The position numbers and the translations under genes were made by a program. Source: Dysgonomonas hofstadii (GTDB lineage: Bacteria; Bacteroidota; Bacteroidia; Bacteroidales; Dysgonomonadaceae). Taken from it: a stretch of 64,000 bases of DNA. The notes below the pieces were generated by a model. That model did no database searches and had not been told where the DNA came from. It saw only the letters and a list, made by a program, of their open reading frames with translations. Shown here in pieces: positions 16,398 to 26,000 of this stretch; the stretch's first letter is position 1, and every line of letters begins with the position of its first letter. Location of the stretch: assembly GCF_014196915.1 (NCBI RefSeq), contig NZ_JACIEP010000017.1, positions 21,037 through 85,036 of the forward strand. The letters run 5' to 3'.

Positions 16398-17942
16398 ATG
16401 GCAATAAACGAGATAGAACAAGAGAACCGGTATTTAAGTCTGCTTATACTTTTTGGGTTTATTATACTCAAGATGATTATACAGTACCAGGTGATTGCTC
16501 CCGGATATGAATTACACAGGGACGAGTTTCTGCATCTCGACCAGGCACACCATCTTGCCTGGGGATTTCTGTCTATCCCTCCTGTTACTTCCTGGACATC
16601 GTTACTGATTTATTGGCTGGGAAACAGTGTATTCTGGGTTAAGTTTTTCCCGGCCTTGTATGGTGCCCTGACAATAGTGCTGGTATGGAAAATATCAGAA
16701 GTGCTGAAAGGAAAGCTTTTTGCCTGCATATTGGGCGCTACGGCATGCCTCTTATCCTCTTATCTGCGTATAAATACTTTGTATCAGCCTAATTCATTGG
16801 ATATCCTTTGCTGGACATTCTTATTTTACTGCCTCATACAATATATATCTTCGGAGAGGAATAAATGGATATATTGGTTTGCAGTAGGATTTGCAATTGG
16901 CTTTCTCAACAAGTATAATATTGCATTCCTTGTTATTGCTTTAATACCTGCACTGCTATTGACAAAATACCGTAATATATTCACGAAAAAAGCAACATTT
17001 TCAGCCGCTCTTCTTGCTCTCATAATCATTCTACCAAATCTGATATGGCAAATCAATAATGGTTTACCGGTAATTAAACACATGCAGGAACTAACTGATT
17101 TACAATTGGTAAATATAGAGCGTTCGGCATTTTTAAAGGAACAACTCCTGTTTTTTGCTCCATCCTTTTTTATACTTATCATTGCATTTGTGGGACTTAT
17201 CTCTTACAAGCCTTTCAAAGATTACAGATTTGTTCTTTACACTTATATATTTACTATCTTCTTTTTTCTCATCTTCCACGGAAAACCATATTATGCATTA
17301 GGGCTTTATCCGGTACTTATTTCATTCGGAGCTGTTTATACCGCCTATCTTACAGAGCTGAAACGTACCCGGTTATTGCGGCCTGTTATATTCCTGGTAA
17401 TTCTCGGAATAAGTATCTTTTATATACCTGCAATCTGCCCTGTATATTCGCCTGAGAGGATACAGAACGACCCGGAAATATTGGAAATGTACCGAAAAAC
17501 CGGACAATTACACTGGGAAGACGGAAAGGAACATCATATTCCACAAGATTATGCCGATATGGTAGGATGGAAAGAATTAACGGATATTACACTTTCAGCC
17601 TGGAATAGTTTCAATGAAAAGCAACGGGAAAAAACGCTGATATTATGCAACGAATACGGACATGCCGGTGCTATAAATTATTACAGCAACCGACTACTAG
17701 ATGCCGCATCTATAAGTGCAGATTACAGAGACTGGTTCCCGGGAAAAGAAAAGATAATAGACAATATTATAATGGTAATAGGAAATATTCCTGACAATGC
17801 ACATCTATACTTTGATGATATTTACAAATTCGGCGATATCAAAAACCCGTTATCACGGGAGTATGGTACTTCTGTGTTTATATTAAAAAATGCTCATGAA
17901 CCGATGAACGGACAATCGCTCAAAGAGCTTTTATTAAATTAA
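16398..17942 (+). CDS. Glycosyltransferase family 39-type (ArnT/PMT-like) membrane protein
   Basis: The 514-residue protein has about ten membrane segments followed by a periplasmic C-terminal domain (from about 350). The N-terminal loop ELHRDEFLHLDQAHHLAWGF carries the Asp/Glu and His residues typical of the PMT_2/ArnT catalytic loop. These enzymes use a polyprenyl-phosphate sugar to glycosylate a lipid or protein outside the inner membrane. Donor and acceptor are unknown. The gene is isolated and is flanked by two directly repeated copies of the small RNA element, which may mark past insertion or a deletion-prone segment. Confidence 0.85.
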   Translation: MAINEIEQENRYLSLLILFGFIILKMIIQYQVIAPGYELHRDEFLHLDQAHHLAWGFLSIPPVTSWTSLLIYWLGNSVFWVKFFPALYGALTIVLVWKISEVLKGKLFACILGATACLLSSYLRINTLYQPNSLDILCWTFLFYCLIQYISSERNKWIYWFAVGFAIGFLNKYNIAFLVIALIPALLLTKYRNIFTKKATFSAALLALIIILPNLIWQINNGLPVIKHMQELTDLQLVNIERSAFLKEQLLFFAPSFFILIIAFVGLISYKPFKDYRFVLYTYIFTIFFFLIFHGKPYYALGLYPVLISFGAVYTAYLTELKRTRLLRPVIFLVILGISIFYIPAICPVYSPERIQNDPEILEMYRKTGQLHWEDGKEHHIPQDYADMVGWKELTDITLSAWNSFNEKQREKTLILCNEYGHAGAINYYSNRLLDAASISADYRDWFPGKEKIIDNIIMVIGNIPDNAHLYFDDIYKFGDIKNPLSREYGTSVFILKNAHEPMNGQSLKELLLN

Positions 17943-18005
17943 TGGTGGTGAGTCTTAGTCTCTGATTGTTTTGTTTTTGGTTTAATTAGAGAAGGTAATC
18001 TATAT

Positions 18006-18077
18006 AAAAAAGAAAAGGTTGTCATCACGACAACCAATCTTCATTGTTAACCTTAAATCTAATACCATGAAAAACAC
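18006..18077 (-). ncRNA. Putative small RNA, copy B of a three-copy family
   Basis: The -7 box TATCTTTG is at plus 18082-18089 and the terminator stem at plus 18017-18035, with loop GTGAT and tail TTTTCTTTTTT on the minus strand. The predicted transcript is about 70 bases. It lies downstream of rmuC on the same strand, but with its own promoter. Sequence identity with copy C is complete across the predicted transcript. Confidence 0.7.
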
Positions 18078-18152
18078 AGTACAAAGATAGTATATTTTTA
18101 TGTTATAAAACATATTTCGTCGTTTTTGCTCCATTTTACAACATTATTTAAC

Positions 18153-19412
18153 TTAAATATCACTTTCAGGAAGCTCCTTTTGGGCTTTAATGCCCAGTTC
18201 TTTCAGCATTTCGGCCTGACGGATAAGATTTCCATTTCCTTCCTTTAGTTGAGAGAAAGCTTTATCATAAGCTTTTTGAGAACGTTCTATATTCTTACCT
18301 ACATCTTGCAGGGTTTCTACAAAACCTGCGAACTTATCGTATAATGCAGCCCCCCGCTTAGCGATTTCTATAGCGTTACGGCTCTGATATTCCCTTTTCC
18401 ACAAATCAGCCACGACCTTCAGCGATGCAATGAGGTTGGTCGGACTGATCAACAGAATCCGTTTTCGGTACGCATAGTCCCATAAGGAAGAATCGAGTTG
18501 CATAGCAAGTATATAGGCCGGTTCGGTAGGGATGAACATCATCACAAAATCAAGAGAATCCACATAATCCTGGTAAGATTTCCTGCTAAGTTCGTCAATA
18601 TGCTGCTTTACAGATGCAATATGTTCTTTTTCCGCTATAAGCTTTATTTCATCTGTTTCAGCTTCTACATATTTTACATAAGCGTTTAATGATACTTTCG
18701 AATCGATAATAATCTTGCGCCCACCGGGATATGCGACAACAATATCAGGCTGCATATAATTTTGCTGGTCATTTCTAACCCTGTTACCATTTTCATCGGT
18801 TATATATTCCTGAGAAAAATATTCTTCACCTTTTTTCAATCCCGATTTTTCTAATATAGACTCAAGGATCATCTCACCCCAGTTTCCCTGCACCTTATTG
18901 TTCCCTTTTAACGCCTTAGTAAGATTATTGGCATCCTCACTGATCTGGTTATTCAGGGCAACAAGGTCTTTGATTCTTTCCTCGAGTGAGAACCGCTGCT
19001 TAGACTCCTTGTCGTAGGTTTCCTCCACTTTGGTCTTAAATTCTACCAGTTTCTCATTCAAAGGCTTCAATATAGCTTCTATATTAGCCTTATTCATATC
19101 GGTGAAGCGATGCGATTTCTCTTCCAGAATCTGGTTTGCAAGTATTTGAAAATCCTTATTCAACTGACTGCGGGTATTGATAAGTTCCTCTTGCTGATTA
19201 CGCAATTGCTCTTCCTTCGATTGCAATAACACTTTCAACTCCGACAGTTGGCTAATGTTATCTATCTTATCCTGTTGTAAAACAGATTTTTCTTCCGAAA
19301 GCCGGCTAATTCCATCTTTCAATTCCTGTTCGCGCTGCTTATTCCCTCTTTGCATGAAAAGGATGAAAACAACCGCCAGAATAAGAATTACGGCAGCATA
19401 AACTAATTCCAT
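18153..19412 (-). CDS. rmuC: DNA recombination protein RmuC
   Basis: From the start chosen here the protein has 419 residues: a membrane anchor (MELVYAAVILILAVVFILF), a long coiled coil (about 25-200) and the RmuC nuclease-like domain. Landmarks of that domain are GNWGEMILESILEKSGL, QPDIVVAYPGGRKIIIDSKVSLNAY and FVMMFIPTEPAY. RmuC limits inversions at short inverted repeats. An upstream in-frame ATG at 19517 would add 35 residues but leave nine bases to the divergent gene and bury the anchor. I therefore prefer 19412. Confidence 0.9.
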   Translation of the reverse strand: MELVYAAVILILAVVFILFMQRGNKQREQELKDGISRLSEEKSVLQQDKIDNISQLSELKVLLQSKEEQLRNQQEELINTRSQLNKDFQILANQILEEKSHRFTDMNKANIEAILKPLNEKLVEFKTKVEETYDKESKQRFSLEERIKDLVALNNQISEDANNLTKALKGNNKVQGNWGEMILESILEKSGLKKGEEYFSQEYITDENGNRVRNDQQNYMQPDIVVAYPGGRKIIIDSKVSLNAYVKYVEAETDEIKLIAEKEHIASVKQHIDELSRKSYQDYVDSLDFVMMFIPTEPAYILAMQLDSSLWDYAYRKRILLISPTNLIASLKVVADLWKREYQSRNAIEIAKRGAALYDKFAGFVETLQDVGKNIERSQKAYDKAFSQLKEGNGNLIRQAEMLKELGIKAQKELPESDI

Positions 19413-19526
19413 ATCTGATTTGTTTTTAAGAAGTGGAAAGTTATTTAAAATATCAGGTTTAACAAAATTTGCCTGTAAAAACTTGTGAACATTCTCCTGT
19501 GAAGATATATTTGCCATATATTCACA

Positions 19527-19871
19527 ATGAAAATATTATATAGTAAATATATTCCACCTAAAGGTTTCGGAGCGATAAACCTGTTCGGTCTGGTTATTGT
19601 ACGTAAAGATTATGGCAGGCTTACGGACGCAGAAGAGAACCATGAGCGTATACATACAAGGCAAATGCTGGAAATGCTTATCATTCCTTTCTATATTGCG
19701 TATAGCATGGAATGGTTCATCAGACTGATACAATACAGGAACGGGCTGAAAGCCTATTATAACATTTCCTTCGAAAGGGAGGCTTATGACCGGATGTACG
19801 ACTCCGGCTATCTGAAAAGGCGGAAATTATTCTCCTTTATATATTATTATAAATCAAAGGAGAATCAGTAG
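19527..19871 (+). CDS. Small membrane protein with an HExxH motif
   Basis: The 114-residue protein has HERIH (HExxH) at about 39-43 within EENHERIHTRQMLEML. A membrane-associated hydrophobic stretch (IIPFYIAYSMEWFIRLI) follows, then FEREAYDRMY, whose Glu could be a third metal ligand. This layout resembles minimal gluzincin-type peptidases related to the M56/M48 groups. It looks like a conserved Bacteroidota protein of unknown function. Catalysis is an inference from the motif only. It diverges from rmuC. Confidence 0.65.
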   Translation: MKILYSKYIPPKGFGAINLFGLVIVRKDYGRLTDAEENHERIHTRQMLEMLIIPFYIAYSMEWFIRLIQYRNGLKAYYNISFEREAYDRMYDSGYLKRRKLFSFIYYYKSKENQ

Positions 19872-19896
19872 TGGAACTGCATTTTATTTCAGAGAC

Positions 19897-20250
19897 TTTA
19901 TCTATAGGATAAACAATGAGCAAATGTGATAATGAAGAGGTGATCTTTGAGAAATAGTGAAAAATCTATCAGGTTTGCCTCGCCTTCGCTTCGGCGATTG
20001 CTAATTGGCTCCGCTTTGCTCTGCCGAACGCTGTTTGTCAGTTTTTTAATAAAAAAGCTAATAGCTAACAGCAAAAGCGTGTCAGGTTTTGGTTGAAAAA
20101 GATACAAAAGTGTAACTTTTGTAACTTTTTTGATACACAAAGTAAAAAAGAACTGGAATTTTTTGTTGATTACCATCATTGGCACATTGGCATATTTACT
20201 AATCAGCACATTGAACGGAGCGTAGCGAAGTGTCAGGTTTGTCAGGTTTT
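19897..20250. repeat. Mosaic of dispersed intergenic repeat modules, copy 2
   Basis: It begins with TTTATCTATAGGATAAAC at 19897. GCCTCGCCTTCGCTTCGGCG follows at about 19977 and the AAAAGTGTAACTTTTGT block near 20106. An 80-bp block at 20166-20245 is almost identical to 16067-16146. The middle modules appear in a different order than in copy 1. This accounts for most of the 427-base gap before msrBA; no gene is seen in it. Confidence 0.75.
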
Positions 20251-20298
20251 AACAATCTCAACTATTGATTCGCATGGATTATAAAAAAGGATTAGATT

Positions 20299-21237
20299 AT
20301 GAAAAAGTTAATATACTTACTTTGCATCATGTTGATAAGTGTATCATGTGCTCAAAGTCAAACCTCAAATAAAACAAATAAGGAGAATATGGAATATAAT
20401 AAACTAACACCCGAAGAAGAAAGGGTAATTATACACAAAGCGACAGAAGCTCCATACACTGGAGAATATTTGAATAATAAACACAGTGGGACGTATGTTT
20501 GCAGAAGATGTAACGCACCATTATATAAATCGTCGGACAAGTTCGATTCTCATTGCGGATGGCCTTCTTTCGACGACGAAATAAAAGGGGCTGTAAAACG
20601 CGTCCCTGATGCTGATGGAATGAGAACAGAAATAATCTGTGCAAACTGCGGAGCACATTTAGGACATGTATTTCTGAACGAAGGATTCACTGCAAAAAAT
20701 ACACGCCATTGCGTTAATTCGATTTCATTAAAATTTATACCCGAAGAAAATAAAATGATAAAGAAAGCTTATTTTGCCTCAGGTTGCTTCTGGGGAACAG
20801 AATACTATTTTATGAAAGCCGCCGGAGTAAAACATACGGCAGTAGGTTTTATGGGAGGTCATGTGGATAACCCTAGTTATGAACAGGTCTGCCAGAAGAA
20901 CACAGGGCATCTGGAAACTACCGAAGTAGAATATGACACTTCAAAAACTACTTATGAAGATCTTGTTAAACTGTTTTTCGAAACACATGATTTCACACAG
21001 ACAAACGGACAAGGTCCTGACATCGGCCCTCAATATCTGTCATGCATCTTCTATTCGGACGAATCTGAAAAAGAAACGGCAGAAAAATATATCGGAATAT
21101 TAGAGGCAAAAGGATATAAGGTAGCTACTATGCTGAAACCCTTATCCACATTCTGGAAAGCAGAGGATTATCACCAGCAGTATTACGAACATAAAGGCAC
21201 AAAGCCCTATTGCCATGTGTATAAAAAGATATTCTAA
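20299..21237 (+). CDS. msrBA: Lipoprotein methionine sulfoxide reductase B-A fusion
   Basis: The 312-residue protein has a lipobox (SVSC, Cys17), an MsrB domain (about 33-147) and an MsrA domain (about 153-312). MsrB shows zinc cysteines C68, C71, C114 and C117 and the catalytic Cys138 in RHCVNS. MsrA shows GCFWG with catalytic Cys163. Together they reduce both R- and S-methionine sulfoxide in proteins. The lipoprotein signal places the repair activity in the periplasm or at the membrane, probably for oxidised envelope proteins. The B-then-A order is complete and the gene stands alone. Confidence 0.93.
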   Translation: MKKLIYLLCIMLISVSCAQSQTSNKTNKENMEYNKLTPEEERVIIHKATEAPYTGEYLNNKHSGTYVCRRCNAPLYKSSDKFDSHCGWPSFDDEIKGAVKRVPDADGMRTEIICANCGAHLGHVFLNEGFTAKNTRHCVNSISLKFIPEENKMIKKAYFASGCFWGTEYYFMKAAGVKHTAVGFMGGHVDNPSYEQVCQKNTGHLETTEVEYDTSKTTYEDLVKLFFETHDFTQTNGQGPDIGPQYLSCIFYSDESEKETAEKYIGILEAKGYKVATMLKPLSTFWKAEDYHQQYYEHKGTKPYCHVYKKIF

Positions 21238-21325
21238 ACACAAAGCATCTGTTTGTATTTTAAAACATTAAGAAAAATGCAAATAAATTATTAATTTTAT
21301 ATTACCATATTTAAGGTATTCGCAC

Positions 21326-21333
21326 TATTTTTG
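21326..21333 (+). promoter_or_regulatory. -7 box (TATTTTTG) of the DUF5606 gene
   Basis: This is a perfect TAnnTTTG 42 bases upstream of the start codon at 21376. Confidence 0.55.
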
Positions 21334-21375
21334 TTGCTTGAAAAATTGAAACCAGTAATATAAAACCTAATAATT

Positions 21376-21807
21376 ATGCTTAAGACAATCTTATCTGTTT
21401 CAGGGAAACCGGGACTTTACAAGTTAATTTCCAGCGGAAAGAATATGGTAATTGTGGAGTCGCTCATTGATAAAAGAAAGATGCCTATACATGCACGTGA
21501 TAAAGTTGTGTCTCTTGGCGACATTTCTATTTATACCGAAACAGACGATGTTCCTTTAAAGAATATTTTTTCATCTATTAAAGAAAAGGAAGCCGGGAAT
21601 AAAGCTTCGGTAAATACAAGTGCAAAGCCAGAAGAATTGAAAAAATATTTTCTTGAGATACTGCCGGACTTCGATAAAGACCGTGTATACCCTACAGATA
21701 TCAAAAAAATGATCGGCTGGTATAATATCCTTATCGACGCCGAAATAGATTTTGAAAAGGAAGAGGTTGAGGAAAGTGAAGAAGAAAAAACAGAAGAGGA
21801 TAAGTAA
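21376..21807 (+). CDS. DUF5606 family protein
   Basis: The 143-residue soluble protein opens with MLKTILSVSGKPGLYKLIS, the start typical of DUF5606, which is restricted to Bacteroidota. The C-terminus is a highly acidic tail (EEVEESEEEKTEEDK). The N-terminal half appears to be a small beta-rich domain; its function is unknown. It has its own promoter and terminator. Confidence 0.82.
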   Translation: MLKTILSVSGKPGLYKLISSGKNMVIVESLIDKRKMPIHARDKVVSLGDISIYTETDDVPLKNIFSSIKEKEAGNKASVNTSAKPEELKKYFLEILPDFDKDRVYPTDIKKMIGWYNILIDAEIDFEKEEVEESEEEKTEEDK

Positions 21808-21822
21808 TAAACAAAAATACAC

Positions 21823-21860
21823 AAAAGCCCTCTAAATATAATACTTAGAGGGCTTTTTTC
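21823..21860 (+). terminator. Terminator after DUF5606, probably bidirectional
   Basis: AAAAGCCCTCTAA at 21823-21835 pairs with TTAGAGGGCTTTT at 21845-21857, followed by more T. The A-run on the left side means it can also end the converging SGNH operon. Confidence 0.85.
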
Positions 21861-21876
21861 TATCTAACGTTAATAT

Positions 21877-22947
21877 CTATTCTAATCCTATATCTTTTAT
21901 CTTAGGAAACAACAACTCTGCATACCTCATAAATCCCAGGTCTGTAAAGTGAATACCATCGACCGTGGCCTCTCCGTCATCTCCCAGCATATTCTGGGAT
22001 GAAAGCAGGTGGATATTCTTCTCTCCACGGGCTTTTAAAGAATCGAAGAATACATGCAATGCTTTATTCTTATCATTCACTTCTTTTTCGATGCGGGTAT
22101 CGAATAAAGTATGTGTGAATACCGGATCTTCCACAAAGAGTATTGGTGTGCCGGGGTGCCTGTTCCGAATGATTGAATAGAACTTATCAGCTTTCTCTTC
22201 TATCTCCTTCACTGATGCATTAGGCACAAAGTCAAGGATAAAAAGCGAAGCATCTACACCTGCAACGACCTCTGCAATCTCATAATCTAGTCTCGCGTTT
22301 CCGCTAAAGCCCAGGTTTATAAACTCTCGATTGAGCCAGCGAGACAGAATATTGGTATGCGCCATCCCAGGACGGGTTGCACAACCTCCCTGCAAAATAC
22401 TGGTTCCATAACAGACCACAGGTTTCTCTCTTATGGGAAGATTGACCTGAGGTTGAGATATAGTAGCCGCAGAATCTATACCTATCTCCAAAGATGTAAC
22501 ACCATCGTATAAAGAAAGGTATAACATATATTCCCGGGCAACAGGCTCCATATTGCTAATAATCGTAGCCTCGTTGTTCTTCCCACTAGGGCGTGCGCTA
22601 TTCACAAAGCGCCATTTCCCATCAACTAAGGTATAAAGGTCAAGTCCTTTGATTCCTGTCGGGGTCATATGGTTCATTACCCTGTCATAGAGGACATTCC
22701 ATTTAGTGGCAATAGTACCGGAATTAGAACGGAATCTAACAGCCAGTCCGGCAGAGCATTTTCCTAATTCCCATACCGGCTTACGGGTTATGTTCTCTAA
22801 TGAATCGGGTAAGCGTTCATAAAGAGTTGCGGTATGATTGGTAGCTTTCCCTAACAAGGGAAAACCAGATGCTTCATAATATACAACTTGCCCCCATATT
22901 ATAATTGATAGTAAGCTAAAAGATAGTAATAATGCTAATCTTTTCAT
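21877..22947 (-). CDS. Secreted SGNH/GDSL hydrolase
   Basis: The 356-residue protein has a signal peptide, an N-terminal beta-sandwich domain (about 25-170) and an SGNH hydrolase domain (about 175-356). The block I serine is S183 in YGTSILQGG (GDS replaced by GTS), block II is GFSGN, and block V is D330-G-I-H333. Such two-domain secreted esterases often remove acetyl or other acyl groups from glycans. It is the last gene after the DUF1080 protein, with an 89-base spacer containing a strong hairpin. A carbohydrate-esterase role is inferred from that context. Confidence 0.83.
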   Translation of the reverse strand: MKRLALLLSFSLLSIIIWGQVVYYEASGFPLLGKATNHTATLYERLPDSLENITRKPVWELGKCSAGLAVRFRSNSGTIATKWNVLYDRVMNHMTPTGIKGLDLYTLVDGKWRFVNSARPSGKNNEATIISNMEPVAREYMLYLSLYDGVTSLEIGIDSAATISQPQVNLPIREKPVVCYGTSILQGGCATRPGMAHTNILSRWLNREFINLGFSGNARLDYEIAEVVAGVDASLFILDFVPNASVKEIEEKADKFYSIIRNRHPGTPILFVEDPVFTHTLFDTRIEKEVNDKNKALHVFFDSLKARGEKNIHLLSSQNMLGDDGEATVDGIHFTDLGFMRYAELLFPKIKDIGLE

Positions 22948-22965
22948 AATCTTATATTTTAAGAA

Positions 22966-23004
22966 GATAGAAAGAGATCGTTTATACAGCCGTCTCTTTC
23001 TATC
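22966..23004 (-). promoter_or_regulatory. Intercistronic hairpin between the DUF1080 and SGNH genes
   Basis: GATAGAAAGAGA at 22966-22977 and its exact complement at 22993-23004 form a 12-bp stem with a 15-base loop. On the coding strand it is followed by TTCTTAAAATA, not a clean T-run. It may be a weak terminator, an attenuator or an RNA-processing stem. Confidence 0.5.
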
Positions 23005-23036
23005 TCACACATTTACGAGTTCACTAAAAGGGTTTC

Positions 23037-26000
23037 TTACTCTTTAAGTTCTTTAATTCTGATATTTCTGAACTTAACAGGGGAACCATGTCCGAGGAAG
23101 CCGATATGTCCTTTCTTGTTGAAGAGTCCCGGGTGTTGTTTTCCATCAGCTGTTCCATTTTTGGTCGCCTCGCGGATATTCCCGTCCAAGATCACCGTTC
23201 CGTTCAGGGTGACTTTAATATGATCCCCGTCGGCAATGATCTCCTCATAGTTCCATTCCCCTACCGGCTTCAGATAATCGCCCCTTTTTGCTCCGATGAT
23301 GCCGTATACCGACCCGTGTACCTGCAGTGGGGTAATGTTTTTATATACCGGATTATCATGATCCAGTATCTGTATTTCCATACCGTGGTAAGCCGCATCC
23401 ACTCCCATAGGTGTGCGGATGCCCACTCCGTTGTTAGCCGCAGGTGTCATCTGGAACTCGAAGCGGTACACGAAGTTAGAGAATTCGTCTTTTGTATACA
23501 GGTTGCCTCCGTGCCCGCCTTTCGGGTCTAAGGATATACACCCCCCGTCAATGGCATAATCTACAGTGTTACCTGTCCAGCTGTGCATATTGGTTCCGTC
23601 GAACAATATCCTGAATCCTTCTTTTTTTTCATCTGCCGAAAGTTCAAACGGCCTGGGGCTTTGCAGCTCCTTCACATAGATATTTCGGTAATAGACCTTG
23701 CTGCCATGTGCTTGCAATTCGATCTGTTCCTTGGCAAAGACAGGCAGTGTCCTGTCCCAATAGTTTTCCAGTATGACATTATCGACAACCAGTACTCCGT
23801 TCAGTTTGACGGTTACCCGGTCACCAACCATCTTAATGTAGAAGGTATTCCATTCCCCCAGCTTATTATCCGCCACAGTAAGGGGTTTGCTCGGATTGTT
23901 CTTATTGTTGTATAATCCGCCTGATCCTACCTGTGCTCCGACCTTTACACGGGCTGTATCCCATATCTGTACCTGCGGTGTGCCACGCAGATAGATACCG
24001 GCATCTGCTTCGGGGCCTGCCGGATCCAGGTTCCAGTCCACATACATTTCAAAGTCACCGTACTGCTTGTCTGTACACAGATTCTCTCCACCTATGCCGT
24101 CAAAGAATAAGATACCGTCTTGTGCCGACCAGTGTTCGCCAGCTACTTTATCTGCTGCCTGTTGCTTTTTAGCCAGTTCAGCAGGCTTCATCTTGCCCCT
24201 TGCTATCGGGTTCTCCACCAGTCCTTTCCAGCCGGTCAGGTCTTTTCCGTTGAAGATGGATATAAACCCTTCCTCATCCGGCATTTCTGCCAGATGTTTG
24301 CGGATAGCTTCTTTCTGGTAGCCTGCATCCGGATTATTAAGTACTTCAATGACTTTGTTCAACAGGTCTTTTACATTCTTTCCGGTAAAGCTTTTGTTAT
24401 TGAGTGCAATATTCATCACAGCCTGAGCTGCCGACTCCTGTACTGCTTTATTATCGAGATATTCTCCGGCAAGGAGCATACCCAGATAAGAGTTGGTCTG
24501 TCCCAGTAACTTCAGTATATTATTTTTCTGTGCGTCTGTCTTTGCTATTTCCAAAGCATTAGTTAAGAAGAGCCGACGATTCTCACCTGTCAGGCCTGCA
24601 TCTGATGCCAGCTGGATATACCTGTTTAATGCACGGTCGAAGTAGATGGTTGCAGACGGGTCTTTGCATATATCCAGCAATTGGCCGGCTACCTCCCTAC
24701 CCTTCCAGTCCAGCAAGGCCTGGAAAGCGGCGTCTTTGGCTGCTCCGGTTTGTTGGGCGAACAGGGCGGAGATCATTTCCAGAGCTTTTGGTTGCCCGGT
24801 TGATGCTAATACCGGATAATAAAGGTATTGTTTACCGGCCTGAGCTTTGTCTATCTGCCCGGAGACCATGGTTAACTGCGTATTCTTGTCCGTACCTTCC
24901 AAAGCTGTTATAACGGCCTGCTGTACAAAAGGGACGGCTTCTGCTCCGGCATTTTCAAGTAAAGTATACAGCACAGGAAGATCCTGTGAAGAGACCACAT
25001 CTTTCAACGCGGCGTAAGCTGCATTTCTTACTTCCGGAGACCCGGTGTTCACCTGACTGATAACAGCCTGTGCATTGGCTGTGTATTTACGGTTAGCCAT
25101 AAGCCTTAAACAGGCGGTTTTTCCCGCATCAGGGGTAGCTGGTGCGGACAGGTAAAATTCCAGCGGCTCAGATATATTGCCTTCCACTGTATTCAACAGC
25201 TTTTCCCCCAGGGATACGGTGGCCGCATCAACATTATTGAGCAGGCCTGCCAAGGCGAGAACTGCCTCTTTTCCGCCCATCCTGGCCAGCAGATTAGCGA
25301 CTGATGTCTTCAGTTCTATATCTTCACTATACAGGTCTCCAATGAAAAATTTGTTATCGAGGGCTTTTATTTCAGCTTGCTTACTTATATCATCAGCCTG
25401 CTGGCACAGCCAGTTCGATATATCAGTTTTTATTTCCGGAGTTGCTTTTGCGTATATTTTGAGCAGTCCGTTATAGAATGCCTGGTCTGCATATGCGGCA
25501 GCAGAGTTTAACGCGGCATACCGGTATTCCCGGCTCTTGTCCTTGAGTGCTTTTTCAGTCAGCTTCAATACATCTGACGGTTTTGCAGCTATCAGTATTC
25601 CCTGAGCAGCACCTTTTATGAACGTTTGCCCATTCTTTTCAGCAACTTTCATCATGTCATTGGCTGCTTTCTCTGCATCTTTCACATCTCCTTGTGCCAA
25701 CACCCGTTTAACCAGAGCAATATAAGCTTCTGTTGCACCTGACTTTTCCGGTGCATAATTAACCCTCTCTGCAGCAGTAGCCAATACTTTCAAAGAAGCT
25801 TTACTACCACATTGGCTTATTGCATATAATGCCACATTCCGCAGGTCGGAGTCAGTGGCATTGTCCAGAACACGGATCAGCTCCGGTTCGGCTTCTGCCA
25901 GTTGCAATTCTCCGATAGCATTGATAATGTCTTTTTTAGGTTTATCTCCGGTTACTGTTTTCAGGGAACTTAACAGGACAGAGCCTGCATTAGCCGACTG

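Noticed and set aside
20093..20284. 63-codon frame before msrBA
   Set aside because: It falls inside the second repeat mosaic and has no protein features.
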